A DNA stretch of 64,000 bases. It comes from Labilibaculum sp. GTDB taxonomy: Bacteria > Bacteroidota > Bacteroidia > Bacteroidales > Marinifilaceae. The translations under genes were made by a program, and so were the position numbers. The stretch's first letter is position 1, and each line of letters starts with the position of its first letter. The stretch is taken from the NCBI GenBank assembly GCA_016342745.1, contig JAEINT010000004.1, positions 186,001 to 250,000 of the forward strand, read 5' to 3'. This document shows, piece by piece, positions 35,302 to 45,143 of this stretch. Under the pieces are notes generated by a model. It was not told the DNA's origin. It did not search any database and was given only the letters and a program-made list of their open reading frames with translations.

Positions 35302-36144
35302 ATGGATTACATTGAATTGAAGTGCCAAATTCAACCATTTACGGAAGAAATAGCAGAGATCTTAATTGCTGAACTTGGAGAATTAGAATATGAAAGTTTT
35401 ACTCAAAGCGATGATGCAGTAGAAGCATACATACAAGTTCCGTTATTTGATATGGAAGCGGTAAAACAAATTAGCTTAAACCATCTATCCAATGCTCCAT
35501 TTACCCTAAGCTATTCGCACAAAACAATCGAATCACAAGATTGGAATGCTGTGTGGGAATCCAATTTTAACCCTGTTATTATTGCTGACCAAGTTGTTAT
35601 TAGAGCCTCTTTTCATACTGATACTCCTAAGGTTCCTCACGACATCGTAATTGATCCAAAAATGTCATTTGGAACTGGGCATCATTCTACCACTTCATTA
35701 ATGGTACAGTCCATTCTTGAAACTGATTTAACGGATAAAACAGTATTGGATATGGGCTGTGGCACTAGTTTATTAGCCATTTTAGCTTCACAAAGAAATG
35801 CTGCTAAGGTTGATGCGATTGACATTGACGAATGGCCCTACAAAAACTCTCTAGAAAACATTAAAAATAACGGAGCTAATAATGTTTCTGTTTTTCTGGG
35901 TGATGCTGCACTACTTGAAGGAAAGAAATACGACATAGTCCTTGCTAACATCAACAGAAATATCCTTTTAAACGACATGAATCGTTACGTTGCTTGCCTA
36001 CCAAAAGATGGCCAACTAATCATGAGTGGTTTCTACACAGAAGACTTATCGTACATTCAAGATGAAGCAAAAAAGAACAACTTAAAATACATAAGCCATA
36101 AAGTTGATTTGAACTGGGTAGCCGTTCGTTTCATAAAACAATAA
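35302..36144 (+). CDS. prmA: Ribosomal protein L11 methyltransferase
   Basis: A 280-aa SAM-dependent enzyme that trimethylates ribosomal protein L11. An N-terminal ferredoxin-like L11-binding region (1-115) is followed by WNAVWESNFNPVII and DPKMSFGTGHHSTTSLM. The SAM site is TVLDMGCGTSLLAILASQ and VDAIDIDEWPYKNSLENIK, and the substrate motif is DIVLANINRNILL. The SAM loop reads GCGTSLLAI where most homologues have GCGTGVLAI, a conservative-looking change. It is a single gene with a terminator hairpin after it. Confidence 0.95.
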   Translation: MDYIELKCQIQPFTEEIAEILIAELGELEYESFTQSDDAVEAYIQVPLFDMEAVKQISLNHLSNAPFTLSYSHKTIESQDWNAVWESNFNPVIIADQVVIRASFHTDTPKVPHDIVIDPKMSFGTGHHSTTSLMVQSILETDLTDKTVLDMGCGTSLLAILASQRNAAKVDAIDIDEWPYKNSLENIKNNGANNVSVFLGDAALLEGKKYDIVLANINRNILLNDMNRYVACLPKDGQLIMSGFYTEDLSYIQDEAKKNNLKYISHKVDLNWVAVRFIKQ

Positions 36145-36155
36145 ACTCATTTATT

Positions 36156-36203
36156 TGCCGGTAGCTGTGAATCCTGATCTCTAGGATACAGAACCGGCAT
36201 TTT
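36156..36203 (+). terminator. Nested hairpin terminator after prmA
   Basis: Outer stem TGCCGGT / ACCGGCA with an inner ATCCT / AGGAT hairpin, followed by TTTTA. Lies 11 bp past the prmA stop. Confidence 0.75.
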
Positions 36204-36273
36204 ACTTTCCATATTCCCTCAAATTTGTTAAATTGCCTTAGCAAATTTATCTATACCCGAAAATTCATTTACA

Positions 36274-39200
36274 ATGAATAAGCTACTCCTATTTCTTGTT
36301 CTTCTTATAGTAACAAGCATATTGCCAAATACAATCACTGCTCAAAGCTTGAAGTCATTCCCTCATGATTCTCTTGAATTTCAGAATGAATTTCTAAAAT
36401 TTATGGACCATCCAACCAAAAAAAAAGAGAGCAAAGAATTTAAAGAGCAATTTCCTGGTTTTTGGCTATCCCCAGAAATGACGGCAACTGAAAGGCAAAA
36501 CATCTACAAAATATGCGATTTATTCTTACTTAAAAAAGCTAGGTCATTCCCAGATTTTTACAATTATTTTAAAAGCTTAATGCTTTTTCAGAAGCAAAAC
36601 AGGGATAAAAAAGAATATGAGAATTGGGAACAAGGCTTATTAGGGCAAATAAAAAACAAAAAAAATAAACTAAGTGCCACTAAGGACTTCCTTGTTCAAA
36701 CACAAAAATTATTACAGGATACGATTATCCACGAGTCTTACACCACAAAATGGAAAGCAAAGAACGCTAAATTCAAATTCCAATTTGATCAACAACTCAT
36801 GATAAAATTTGATCAGGCAGACCTTTATTGCTTTGCCCAACGGGATAGTTCGTGCATATACAATACAAGTGGAACCTACTTGCCTTTTGAAAAAAAATGG
36901 ATTGGTAATAAAGGTAAAATAACTTGGGAAAGAGCTGGAAAGGAAGCATCAGAAGAATATGCAACTTTTGATTCCTACACGATCAATACAAAAAAATCAA
37001 CTTTTGAAGTTGATACTGCAAGCTATTACAACTCCACTCTTTTTCAAAATCAAATTAAAGGGAAAGTGTCGGAGAAGATGAATTCTGTAAAGAACCCTGA
37101 AAAAGCAATTTATCCACGCTTTGAGTCTTTCGAAAAAGAAATAATAATTGAAAAATTGTTCGAAAACTTAGATTACAAAGGAGGTATTGCCATTCACGGA
37201 GCAAAATTTCTTGGAAAAGGAAGTTCCGAAATTCCTTCAGTGATTGAACTCTCACGTCATGACACCTTATTTCTTCGAGCCACTTCTGAGCATTTTGCCT
37301 TTCAGAACGATCGTATCGTAGGTAAGGATACCGAAATTGAAATACTCATTGACACCTGTCAAATTTATCATCCAGGATTACTATTCAAATACTTCACGAA
37401 TAAGAAAGAAGTAAATCTAATTCGAGATGGAGAGGGAATTGCTTTAAGTCCATATTTTAACACATACCACAATTTAATTATGGATTTTGGAATGTTAATT
37501 TGGAATATGGATGAGAACTTGATGCATTTCAGCAGTATGAAAGGCGCAACGAAACGACAGGCTCGATTCGAATCTATGAATTTTTTCAGTATCAATCGAT
37601 TTATGAAAATTCAAGGAATGGATCAAGTAAATCCATTAGTTCTTCTGAAAAAGTATGCTGAATATTCTTATGTGGAGACCTTTACCGCTATGGAATATGC
37701 CAACTATATTAAGAAACCTGTTAATCAGGTACGACAACAATTATTGGGTTTATCTTTCCAAGGATTTGTAAGTTACAATCGAAATACTGACGAGGTCACT
37801 CTTAATCAACGCTTAACAGATTACATAAAATCGGGAATGGGATTGCAAGATTACGATGTAATACGATTCTCAACTCAAACTGAGAATAATGAAGATGATG
37901 CCACTCTAAGAATGGGTAACTACAACTTGGATATTAATGGGGTTAAACACATTGCAGTTAGCGATTCTCAAAACGTGGTGATTTTTCCAAAACATAAAAA
38001 AATCACCCTTAAAAAGAACAGAGATTTTCAATTTGATGGGAAAATAATGGCAGGATTGCTAGATATGTATGGATCAGATTTCTATTTCTCGTATGAAAAT
38101 TTTAAAATCGACCTTGATCTTATCGATTCCCTTCAAATTAATATTGTAAATGATACCTTATCCAAATATGGTAAAAGATACACGAGCCAGTTAGGTAGTG
38201 TTATTGAAAAAATATCTGGTGACTTATTAATTGATGATCCAAACAATAAATCAGGTCGTAAGAACTTCGATGAATACCCAATTTTTAATAGTTCCGACTC
38301 ATCATACGTTTATTACGACAGCAAAAATATACAAGACGGAGTCTATAAAAAAGAAGAATTTTATTTTAAGGTTGATCCTTACACCATCAACAATATAAAT
38401 GATTTTGAAAAGGAAGACATTACTTTAAATGGAACATTCGTATCAGATAGTATCTTCCCAAACTTTAAAGAGACGCTAAGCATCAACGACGATAATTCAC
38501 TTGGCTTTTATCATGCAACACCAAACACTGGACTACCTGTTTATGGAAAAGGTGTGTTTACAGATACCATTCACCTATCGAATGCAGGTTTGAAAGGAAA
38601 CGGTAGCCTAAACTATCTTACCTCGATAACCAAATCGAAGGAATTTGTGTTTAGGCCAGAAATAATGACTACAAAAGCTGAGAGTTTTGAGTTAAAAGAA
38701 CTTGCCTCACACATGAACAATCCAGAGGTAAATGGGGTGGAAATTTTTGCAGAATGGTATCCTTACAAAGAAGAACTTTACGTAAAAAGTACTGCATTAC
38801 CTCTTGACATGTATAGAAAATTGGCATCACTTGCGGGTACCTTAAAAATTACACCAACAGAAATTACTGGTGTAGGAAATATGGAATTGGTAAATGCAGA
38901 GTTGAACTCGGAATATTTTACCTATACGCCTAAAACGATTGTTGCAGATACGGCAAGTTTTAAAATTAGAAATGCAGAAACAGAAGGTTATGCATTTGAA
39001 AGTAATGATGTAAGAGCATACATTGACTTTAATACACGTACTGGAAAATTTGAGAGTACCAAAGAAGGTAATTTGAGTAGATTCCCTACCAATCGATACA
39101 TGTGTTATATCAATAACTTTGGATGGGAAATTGATGCCCAACAACTTGTTTTTGGTAAAGAAGATGAAAGTATGTTAGCCAATTTATGGGAGCAAGATAA

Positions 39201-40746
39201 TATGGAGTCTTTGCCAGAGCTTGCTTACAATGAATTCATTTCTACAAGCATGAAGCAGGATTCTTTAAGTTTCCTAACACCTTTTGCTCGTTACAGTGCA
39301 ATAGATCATAGTATAAAAGCCAAATTTGTTTCAAAAATTGATGTTGCAGATGCAAGAATTTATCCTGATAAGGGAGATGTCAACATCGAGAATGGAGGTA
39401 TTATGCAAACACTCCGGAATTCTACGGTAAGTGCTGATACGATTAACGACTTTCATAAAATATTTAATGCAACGATTAATGTACATGGCAAGAATTCCTA
39501 TTCAGGATCTGGAAATTACACATTCATCGATGCACAGGAAAAAGAACAAGAACTATTTTTTGATGTAATTGATGTGGACAGTTTAGGACAAACAATTGCA
39601 ATGGGAAATTTATTGGAAGATGACTCTTTTACCTTAAGTCCAGACTTTGATTACAAAGGAAAGGTTAGATTAGAAGCAAAAGAAAAATCACTATTCTTTA
39701 ATGGTCAAACAAAGATTCATAACCAATGCGAAACAATTGGTGATAACTGGCTTGATTTCTCTTCTAAAATTGATCCAAAAGACATTTACATTCCAGTTGA
39801 TTTGTATGTAACAGATGATGAGAGCTTGAAGCTATACAATAGTTTTTTCCTAACCAATGACTCCATTCACATCTACTCCTCCTTTCTATCTAGACGTATT
39901 TTTTATACTGATAATGTCCTATTAGAGGCCAAAGGATTTTTGACATTCAACCCTAAATTGCAAGCCTATCAAATTGGTTCTAAAGATAAATTACAGGATA
40001 TAGATGCAACAGGTAATCTGCTTACTTTTTACCAGAACAATTGCAACATGAGCGGTCAAGGCTCAATTGAATTAGGTGCTGAACTAGGACAAATAAAGCA
40101 AATTTCGGCAGGTAAAATAGAACACGACTTAACAAGTGACATTGTAACTTTAGATCTTATTTATGGTATTGATTTCTTTATGAATGAGCAGGCCATGAAG
40201 ATTATGGAGAACAGCTTTTTACAAGCCAATTTAAAATACAATAGGCTTAACGCTGAGACCTATACCCGCAAATTGGCTGAAATAATGGGCCGAAAAAGAG
40301 CCGAATTGGCAATGAAAGAGGTAGATGCAAATGGAATATTTAAAACGCTTCCTCACGAACTGGCTCATTCGCTTTACTTCAACAATCTCGATTTTATTTG
40401 GGACAAAGAAAGAAAGGCATACCAATCGATAGGTGAAATTGGACTTGGAAACATTAACGATAAACAAATCAACAAAAGTGTAAAAGGGAAAATAGAACTT
40501 GATAAAAAGCGTAGCGGCAACCGTTTAAGCATTTATCTTGAAATTGATAAATCAACTTGGTTCTTCTTTCAATATCACCATGGAGTAATGTTTGTTTTAA
40601 CTTCAAATGAAGAGTTCAATAATATTTTACATGAAATGAAAGAGGATAAACGAGAGTTTAAAGATCCACTAAAAAAGAATCCTTACTCCTATATTCTTGC
40701 CCCTCGATCGATGAAAACTAAATTTAAGAAACGATTTAATTTATAA
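36274..40746 (+). CDS. Very large secreted protein of unknown function (1490 aa)
   Basis: I do not recognise this as a named family. A signal peptide is clear (LLLFLVLLIVTSILPNTITA, then QSLKS). The first 300 residues are mixed helix and strand. Around residues 445-520 is a stretch that looks like a winged-helix module (TAMEYANYIKKPVNQVRQQL, then GFVSYNRNTDEVTLNQRL and TDYIKSG). From about 540 the chain is dominated by beta strands with repeated I.G or F.G turns (AGLLDMYGSDFYFSYENFKI, GNMELVNAELNSEYFTYTP). There is no transmembrane helix after the signal peptide, no T9SS C-terminal domain and no catalytic motif, so it is most likely a periplasmic or outer-membrane-associated protein. Large beta-rich proteins of this kind are common in Bacteroidota. 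It has its own upstream gap, and stands alone on the plus strand. Confidence 0.75.
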   Translation: MNKLLLFLVLLIVTSILPNTITAQSLKSFPHDSLEFQNEFLKFMDHPTKKKESKEFKEQFPGFWLSPEMTATERQNIYKICDLFLLKKARSFPDFYNYFKSLMLFQKQNRDKKEYENWEQGLLGQIKNKKNKLSATKDFLVQTQKLLQDTIIHESYTTKWKAKNAKFKFQFDQQLMIKFDQADLYCFAQRDSSCIYNTSGTYLPFEKKWIGNKGKITWERAGKEASEEYATFDSYTINTKKSTFEVDTASYYNSTLFQNQIKGKVSEKMNSVKNPEKAIYPRFESFEKEIIIEKLFENLDYKGGIAIHGAKFLGKGSSEIPSVIELSRHDTLFLRATSEHFAFQNDRIVGKDTEIEILIDTCQIYHPGLLFKYFTNKKEVNLIRDGEGIALSPYFNTYHNLIMDFGMLIWNMDENLMHFSSMKGATKRQARFESMNFFSINRFMKIQGMDQVNPLVLLKKYAEYSYVETFTAMEYANYIKKPVNQVRQQLLGLSFQGFVSYNRNTDEVTLNQRLTDYIKSGMGLQDYDVIRFSTQTENNEDDATLRMGNYNLDINGVKHIAVSDSQNVVIFPKHKKITLKKNRDFQFDGKIMAGLLDMYGSDFYFSYENFKIDLDLIDSLQINIVNDTLSKYGKRYTSQLGSVIEKISGDLLIDDPNNKSGRKNFDEYPIFNSSDSSYVYYDSKNIQDGVYKKEEFYFKVDPYTINNINDFEKEDITLNGTFVSDSIFPNFKETLSINDDNSLGFYHATPNTGLPVYGKGVFTDTIHLSNAGLKGNGSLNYLTSITKSKEFVFRPEIMTTKAESFELKELASHMNNPEVNGVEIFAEWYPYKEELYVKSTALPLDMYRKLASLAGTLKITPTEITGVGNMELVNAELNSEYFTYTPKTIVADTASFKIRNAETEGYAFESNDVRAYIDFNTRTGKFESTKEGNLSRFPTNRYMCYINNFGWEIDAQQLVFGKEDESMLANLWEQDNMESLPELAYNEFISTSMKQDSLSFLTPFARYSAIDHSIKAKFVSKIDVADARIYPDKGDVNIENGGIMQTLRNSTVSADTINDFHKIFNATINVHGKNSYSGSGNYTFIDAQEKEQELFFDVIDVDSLGQTIAMGNLLEDDSFTLSPDFDYKGKVRLEAKEKSLFFNGQTKIHNQCETIGDNWLDFSSKIDPKDIYIPVDLYVTDDESLKLYNSFFLTNDSIHIYSSFLSRRIFYTDNVLLEAKGFLTFNPKLQAYQIGSKDKLQDIDATGNLLTFYQNNCNMSGQGSIELGAELGQIKQISAGKIEHDLTSDIVTLDLIYGIDFFMNEQAMKIMENSFLQANLKYNRLNAETYTRKLAEIMGRKRAELAMKEVDANGIFKTLPHELAHSLYFNNLDFIWDKERKAYQSIGEIGLGNINDKQINKSVKGKIELDKKRSGNRLSIYLEIDKSTWFFFQYHHGVMFVLTSNEEFNNILHEMKEDKREFKDPLKKNPYSYILAPRSMKTKFKKRFNL

Positions 40747-40757
40747 ATGCATTTCCT

Positions 40758-40793
40758 AACAAAGCCACAAACTATTATGTTCGTGGCTTTGTT
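40758..40793. terminator. Long hairpin after the 1490-aa gene
   Basis: AACAAAGCCAC-A-AAC around TATTAT, paired with GTT-C-GTGGCTTTGTT: 14 pairs with one opposed mismatch. There is no T run, so it may be a weak terminator or an RNA 3'-end protector between convergent genes. Confidence 0.6.
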
Positions 40794-40831
40794 GCATCAA
40801 CTGTAAAATCAGCTGTGTAATTTAATGATTT

Positions 40832-41029
40832 CTACTCTACAATCTCTTGTACACGGCCTACTTGCCCGTCTTCTAATCGTACTTTAATACCATGTGGATG
40901 AATCGACGAATTCGTTAATAAATCTTTTACAACACCTTCTGTTAACTTTCCACTTCGCTGGTCGGCCTTTAAAACAATTTTAACCGTAATACCTGGCTTG
41001 ATATTCTCTCTTCTTGTTCCTTCGTTCAT
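40832..41029 (-). CDS. ywbE: YwbE family protein
   Basis: A 65-aa protein starting at the ATG at 41029 (MNEGTRRENIKPG), which gives the usual YwbE length. Farther upstream in-frame starts would add 32 residues unlike the family. Core: GITVKIVLKADQRSGKLTEG, VVKDLLTNSSIHPHGIKVRL and EDGQVGRVQEI. The whole chain is a small beta-barrel-like (DUF2196) fold of unknown function. It is a single gene between the convergent 1490-aa gene and the divergent galM. Confidence 0.85.
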   Translation of the reverse strand: MNEGTRRENIKPGITVKIVLKADQRSGKLTEGVVKDLLTNSSIHPHGIKVRLEDGQVGRVQEIVE

Positions 41030-41154
41030 TTCTATATTTTTAGATAATGCTATTTTCATTTGATCTCTTCTATGTAAAAGTAAAGCCTTTTTGCGGATTA
41101 TCATATTATAGATAAGATAATTCAAATTTAGTGCTTAGCTCCCTATTCGCTTGG

Positions 41155-41185
41155 TTGCAATTATCATAAAGGATCTTTACTTTCG
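41155..41185 (+). promoter_or_regulatory. Candidate promoter of the aldose-1-epimerase gene
   Basis: TTG at 41155-41157, a 20-bp spacer, and TACTTTCG at 41178-41185 (one mismatch to TAnnTTTG), 29 bp upstream of the ATG at 41215. Confidence 0.45.
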
Positions 41186-41214
41186 TAGACATCCCAAAAC
41201 ACAATATCCAAAAT

Positions 41215-42339
41215 ATGAAAAAACTATTTTTTTTAATAAGCATAGTATACCTTTTCTCTTATTGCACAAACAACAATTCGAATATAAAACTTGTTGATGC
41301 AAGTAAATTTGACACAACAATTGACGATAAGAAAGTAAGCCTTTATAAGCTTCAAAACACAGAAGGAACAACTTGCCAAATAACCAATTTTGGAGGCCGA
41401 GTCGTTAGCCTTTGGGTGAAAGATAAAAATGAAAAATATACCGATGTAGTTTTAGGATATGACAATATTGACGATTACCAAAAAGCAGGTGCGCAATACA
41501 TAGGAGCAAGCATTGGAAGGTTTGCAAACAGGATCGCTGAAGGCAAATTCAACCTAAACGATAGCACTTTCGTTCTCACTAAAAATAATGGCGACAATCA
41601 TTTACATGGCGGTGTAAAAGGGTTACACAATGTAGTATGGGATGCTACTCTTCTATCAGAATCGGAATTGCAATTGAATTACCTATTACCTGATGGCGAA
41701 GAAGGATATCCAGGCAATCTTTTTATTGAACTCACTTATCGCCTTAGCGATAAAAATGAGCTGCAAATTTCCTATACTGCAACTTGTGACAAGGACACTC
41801 CTATTAACCTAACACATCATTCCTTTTTTAATTTAAATGGTGCAGGAAATGGAGAAATAACTAATCATCTTTTAAGTGTAAATGCAGATATGTACATACC
41901 AATTAAAGAAGGAGGACTGCCGACAGGAGAAATTCATTCAGTACTAAATACACCTTTTGACTTTACACATCTTAAAGCAATTGGGAAACAAATCAATGAC
42001 AATAACGAGCAATTAAAACTTGGGAATGGTTACGATCATTGTCTTGTACTAAAAGGATCGGGAATTCGTTTTGTTGCCAAAGTAAGCTCACCTAAATCTG
42101 GCATTTATATGGATGTAATTACAAATGAACCAGGTATGCAACTATACACAGGCAATTATTTAAACGAGAAAATTCACATTGGAAAAAATGGAAAAGCTTA
42201 TAAAAAAAGAACAGCTCTTTGCTTAGAAACCCAACATTTTCCTGATAGTCCAAACCAATCTCATTTTCCTTCTTGTATTTTGAAGGCTGGTAAAACCTAC
42301 TCTTCAAATTGCACTTATCAGTTTGGAGTAGAAGAGTAA
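41215..42339 (+). CDS. galM: Aldose 1-epimerase, lipoprotein form
   Basis: A 374-aa enzyme that interconverts alpha and beta anomers of aldoses. It starts with a lipoprotein-like signal (FFLISIVYLFSYC, Cys17), so it is probably periplasmic and membrane-anchored, unlike E. coli GalM. Family motifs: CQITNFGGRVVSLWV, GASIGRFANRIAEGKFNLN, NNGDNHLHGGVKGLHNVVWD (His of the active site), PDGEEGYPGNL, PINLTHHSFFNLNGAG (second active-site His), NGYDHCLVL and CLETQHFPDSPNQSHFPSC with the catalytic Glu. It is monocistronic. Its surface location suggests a role in sugar uptake, but no uptake genes are next to it. Confidence 0.92.
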   Translation: MKKLFFLISIVYLFSYCTNNNSNIKLVDASKFDTTIDDKKVSLYKLQNTEGTTCQITNFGGRVVSLWVKDKNEKYTDVVLGYDNIDDYQKAGAQYIGASIGRFANRIAEGKFNLNDSTFVLTKNNGDNHLHGGVKGLHNVVWDATLLSESELQLNYLLPDGEEGYPGNLFIELTYRLSDKNELQISYTATCDKDTPINLTHHSFFNLNGAGNGEITNHLLSVNADMYIPIKEGGLPTGEIHSVLNTPFDFTHLKAIGKQINDNNEQLKLGNGYDHCLVLKGSGIRFVAKVSSPKSGIYMDVITNEPGMQLYTGNYLNEKIHIGKNGKAYKKRTALCLETQHFPDSPNQSHFPSCILKAGKTYSSNCTYQFGVEE

Positions 42340-42453
42340 AGAAAACAGCCCTTTAATCATAAATTAATCAAACCGTTAAATTGAATTTATTTTTTTGACT
42401 ATCTTTATCAAAACATAATTCTTATTTCCTGTATAACTTAATTCGAGATTAAA

Positions 42454-42909
42454 ATGGAAGCTTCATCCTATCAGGTACTAAAAGCTAGTTTTTCTACCAA
42501 TGAGCACATCTATTTTTCGTATACAAAACTCAGCTTTCAAACGAATATTTACAGTATAATTGTACCTATCGTGGTTCTACCAATTATGCTTATATCGAGC
42601 TCTCTTAATCTTTATAATGCTCAAAGAAATGAAGAAGATATGGAAATTCTATTTTTCCTTTGTACGCTTATTATATCAATCGTTCTTGTTATACTATCTT
42701 GGAGCCTATATAACAAAGGAAAAAAAATAGATGGTAAAGAATATTATTACAGCCAAATTAAGAATCTTCGATTAAAAGAATGGAAACGAAATGCCAGATT
42801 AGCTTTCGAATTTGAAGATGGCACAAAGCATAAATTATATGTGAAAAAAGGGGAGAACTTTTCTCAATTTATTAGAAATCTAAATTTTGCTAATGTTAAA
42901 CTAGCCTAA
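42454..42909 (+). CDS. Small membrane protein with YcxB-like cytoplasmic domain
   Basis: A 151-aa protein with two transmembrane helices (IIVPIVVLPIMLISSSLNL and IEILFFLCTLIISIVLVILS-like, about 33-52 and 65-87). A C-terminal soluble part (YYYSQIKNLRLKEWKRNARL, FEFEDGTKHKLYVKKGE) resembles the PH-like YcxB C-terminal fold. Function unknown. No operon partners: 114 bp from galM and 104 bp from ppk1. Confidence 0.6.
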   Translation: MEASSYQVLKASFSTNEHIYFSYTKLSFQTNIYSIIVPIVVLPIMLISSSLNLYNAQRNEEDMEILFFLCTLIISIVLVILSWSLYNKGKKIDGKEYYYSQIKNLRLKEWKRNARLAFEFEDGTKHKLYVKKGENFSQFIRNLNFANVKLA

Positions 42910-43013
42910 AAAGCTAGTAAATCAATAAAAACAAGGTTCAACTTTCTAATAATAGAAAGCAAAAATTTGCTTATTTTTATCTGTATAGATAAACACACCT
43001 TAGCAAATTACAT

Positions 43014-45107
43014 ATGCCAAAATATCAGTTCCTTAATAGAGATTTAAGTTGGTTGTCCTTCAATAAACGAGTTCTTGAAGAGGCTGCTAATACAAATCTT
43101 CCTCTTTACGAAAGAATAAAATTCCTTGCAATTTACTCTTCTAACCTCGATGAATTTTATCGAGTTCGTGTGGGAACCTACAAACGCTTTACCGAATTGC
43201 CTGCTGAAGACAAGTCTAATTTGAGAGAAAATCCGGATGCTATTCTAAAAAATATTAATGCCGAGGTAGATCGTCAACAAAATAAATTTGGTCAGATTTT
43301 CACTCAGGATATTATACCAGCTTTAAAAGAAAACAATATTATTCTCTATCGTGACGAAGAACTATGTGATGAACATCACCAGTTTGTTAAAGATTTCTTT
43401 CTCGACAATTTATTGCCACACGTGCAACCAATGCTTTTACTCAAAAAGCAAATACAACCCTTTCTGCAGAATAATGTAGTATACATTGCAGTGAAACTAT
43501 TTAAAAAGAGAAGTAAAAAAGATGAGGAAGGCGAGCCGAAGGTGCGCAGATCACGATATGCAATTATAAAAGTTCCGAGTCATCGTTTTGCTCGTTTTAT
43601 TGAATTGCCAGAAAAAGATGGCAAGCATTACATCATGTTTCTAGATGATATTATTAAGAAGAGGATGAAAGTTTTGTTTCCTGGCTACAAAATTGATTCA
43701 AGTTATAGCTTTAAACTAAGCCGAGATGCCGATTTATTAATAGAAGACGAATACTCTGGAGACTTGATTAAAATGATTGAAAACAGTCTAAAAAAGCGAG
43801 AGATCGGCACTCCTTCCCGCTTTTTATATGATGAAAGCATTCCAAAAGATTTTTTAAAATTCTTAAAAGATTCCTTTAATCTTGTGGGCAATAATATGGT
43901 TAAGGGTGCTCGCTATCATAACTTTCAGGATTTCTTTGGTTTTCCAAACCCTAAGCATCCCGAATTAGAGCGGGAATCGACTCCACCTATGAAAGTGAAA
44001 TCTTTGCAAGTGAACAAATCGATATTTAAAGCCATAGGTAAAAAAGATCATATTCTCCATTTCCCATATCAATCGTACGAATATGTAATACGCTTTTTAA
44101 ACGAGGCTGCCATTGACCCAAAAGTTGAAGAAATAAAGGCCACTCAATATCGTGTTGCAGATAATTCTGCTGTTGTTAATGCATTAATTAATGCAGCGCT
44201 AAACGGGAAAAAGGTGACTGTTTTTGTAGAGGTAAAAGCTCGATTCGATGAAGAAGCCAATCTAAAATCGGCAAGAGAAATGCGAAAGGCAGGAGTAACA
44301 ATTATCGACAGTATTCCTGGTTTAAAGGTACACGCTAAAATAGCACTAGTAGTGCGCAAAGGAGACAAAAAAGATTACGCCTTCTTAAGTACTGGTAATT
44401 TTAACGAGAAAACAGCTAAAATTTATGCTGACCATGGATTATTTACTTCTGATAAGCTTATTATAGCTGAACTAAAGCAGCTTTTTGATTATTTGGAAAA
44501 CCAAACTCCTGGTTATGAGTTTTCTAAACTAATGGTTGGTAAATTTAATTTGCGATCTGGACTTGCTGCTTTAATTGATCAAGAAATTGAAAATGTAAAA
44601 AACGGTGGCAAAGGGCATATTATTCTTAAGATGAATGGTCTTCAGGAAAGAAATATGATTGCTAAATTATATGAAGCCAGTGAAAAGGGAGTAAAAATAG
44701 ATTTAATAATTAGAGGTATTTGTTGCTTAAAGCCTAACAAAACTTACGCAAAAAACATTAGGGTAATTCGTATTGTTGATCAGTACTTAGAGCATGCGCG
44801 TGCCTTTTATTTCCACAACAAGGGAGAAGATATATTGTACTTATCATCAGCCGATTGGATGAATCGAAATCTTCACCGAAGAATAGAATGTGCTTTTCCA
44901 ATTCAGGATCCTAAAATCAAAAAAGAGGTATTGGATATTATCAAAATTCAATTGAAAGATAATGTAAGCGCTCGCATTTTGGATAGCAAATTAAACAACC
45001 TTCCAATACCATTAAATGGAAATGAAAAATTGATTCAATCTCAAGTAGAAATTACCCAATACTTAAACAAAAAAGAAACTGCTAGAAAGCCCAAAACAAA
45101 TGTATAA
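43014..45107 (+). CDS. ppk1: Polyphosphate kinase 1
   Basis: A 697-aa enzyme that builds polyphosphate from ATP. The N-terminal domain begins FLNRDLSWLSFNKRVLEEAA and IKFLAIYSSNLDEFYRVRVG. The two PLD-like catalytic halves include FPYQSYEYVIRFLNEAAIDP, KVTVFVEVKARFDEEANLKS, IPGLKVHAKIALVVRKG (the phosphorylated His), FNEKTAKIYADHGLFTS, IIRGICCLKP and SSADWMNRNLHRRIECAFPI. Length is normal (about 690-700 aa). It is first in a set with sixA (36 bp gap) and the GIY-YIG gene (26 bp gap), consistent with one transcript. Confidence 0.97.
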   Translation: MPKYQFLNRDLSWLSFNKRVLEEAANTNLPLYERIKFLAIYSSNLDEFYRVRVGTYKRFTELPAEDKSNLRENPDAILKNINAEVDRQQNKFGQIFTQDIIPALKENNIILYRDEELCDEHHQFVKDFFLDNLLPHVQPMLLLKKQIQPFLQNNVVYIAVKLFKKRSKKDEEGEPKVRRSRYAIIKVPSHRFARFIELPEKDGKHYIMFLDDIIKKRMKVLFPGYKIDSSYSFKLSRDADLLIEDEYSGDLIKMIENSLKKREIGTPSRFLYDESIPKDFLKFLKDSFNLVGNNMVKGARYHNFQDFFGFPNPKHPELERESTPPMKVKSLQVNKSIFKAIGKKDHILHFPYQSYEYVIRFLNEAAIDPKVEEIKATQYRVADNSAVVNALINAALNGKKVTVFVEVKARFDEEANLKSAREMRKAGVTIIDSIPGLKVHAKIALVVRKGDKKDYAFLSTGNFNEKTAKIYADHGLFTSDKLIIAELKQLFDYLENQTPGYEFSKLMVGKFNLRSGLAALIDQEIENVKNGGKGHIILKMNGLQERNMIAKLYEASEKGVKIDLIIRGICCLKPNKTYAKNIRVIRIVDQYLEHARAFYFHNKGEDILYLSSADWMNRNLHRRIECAFPIQDPKIKKEVLDIIKIQLKDNVSARILDSKLNNLPIPLNGNEKLIQSQVEITQYLNKKETARKPKTNV

Positions 45108-45143
45108 AAATCAGATTCAATAATAAACAAAACCCCACAGCCC

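Noticed and set aside
40758-40793. A REP-type repetitive element
   Set aside because: Only one copy of this hairpin is seen in the window; it is read as a 3'-end hairpin between convergent genes.
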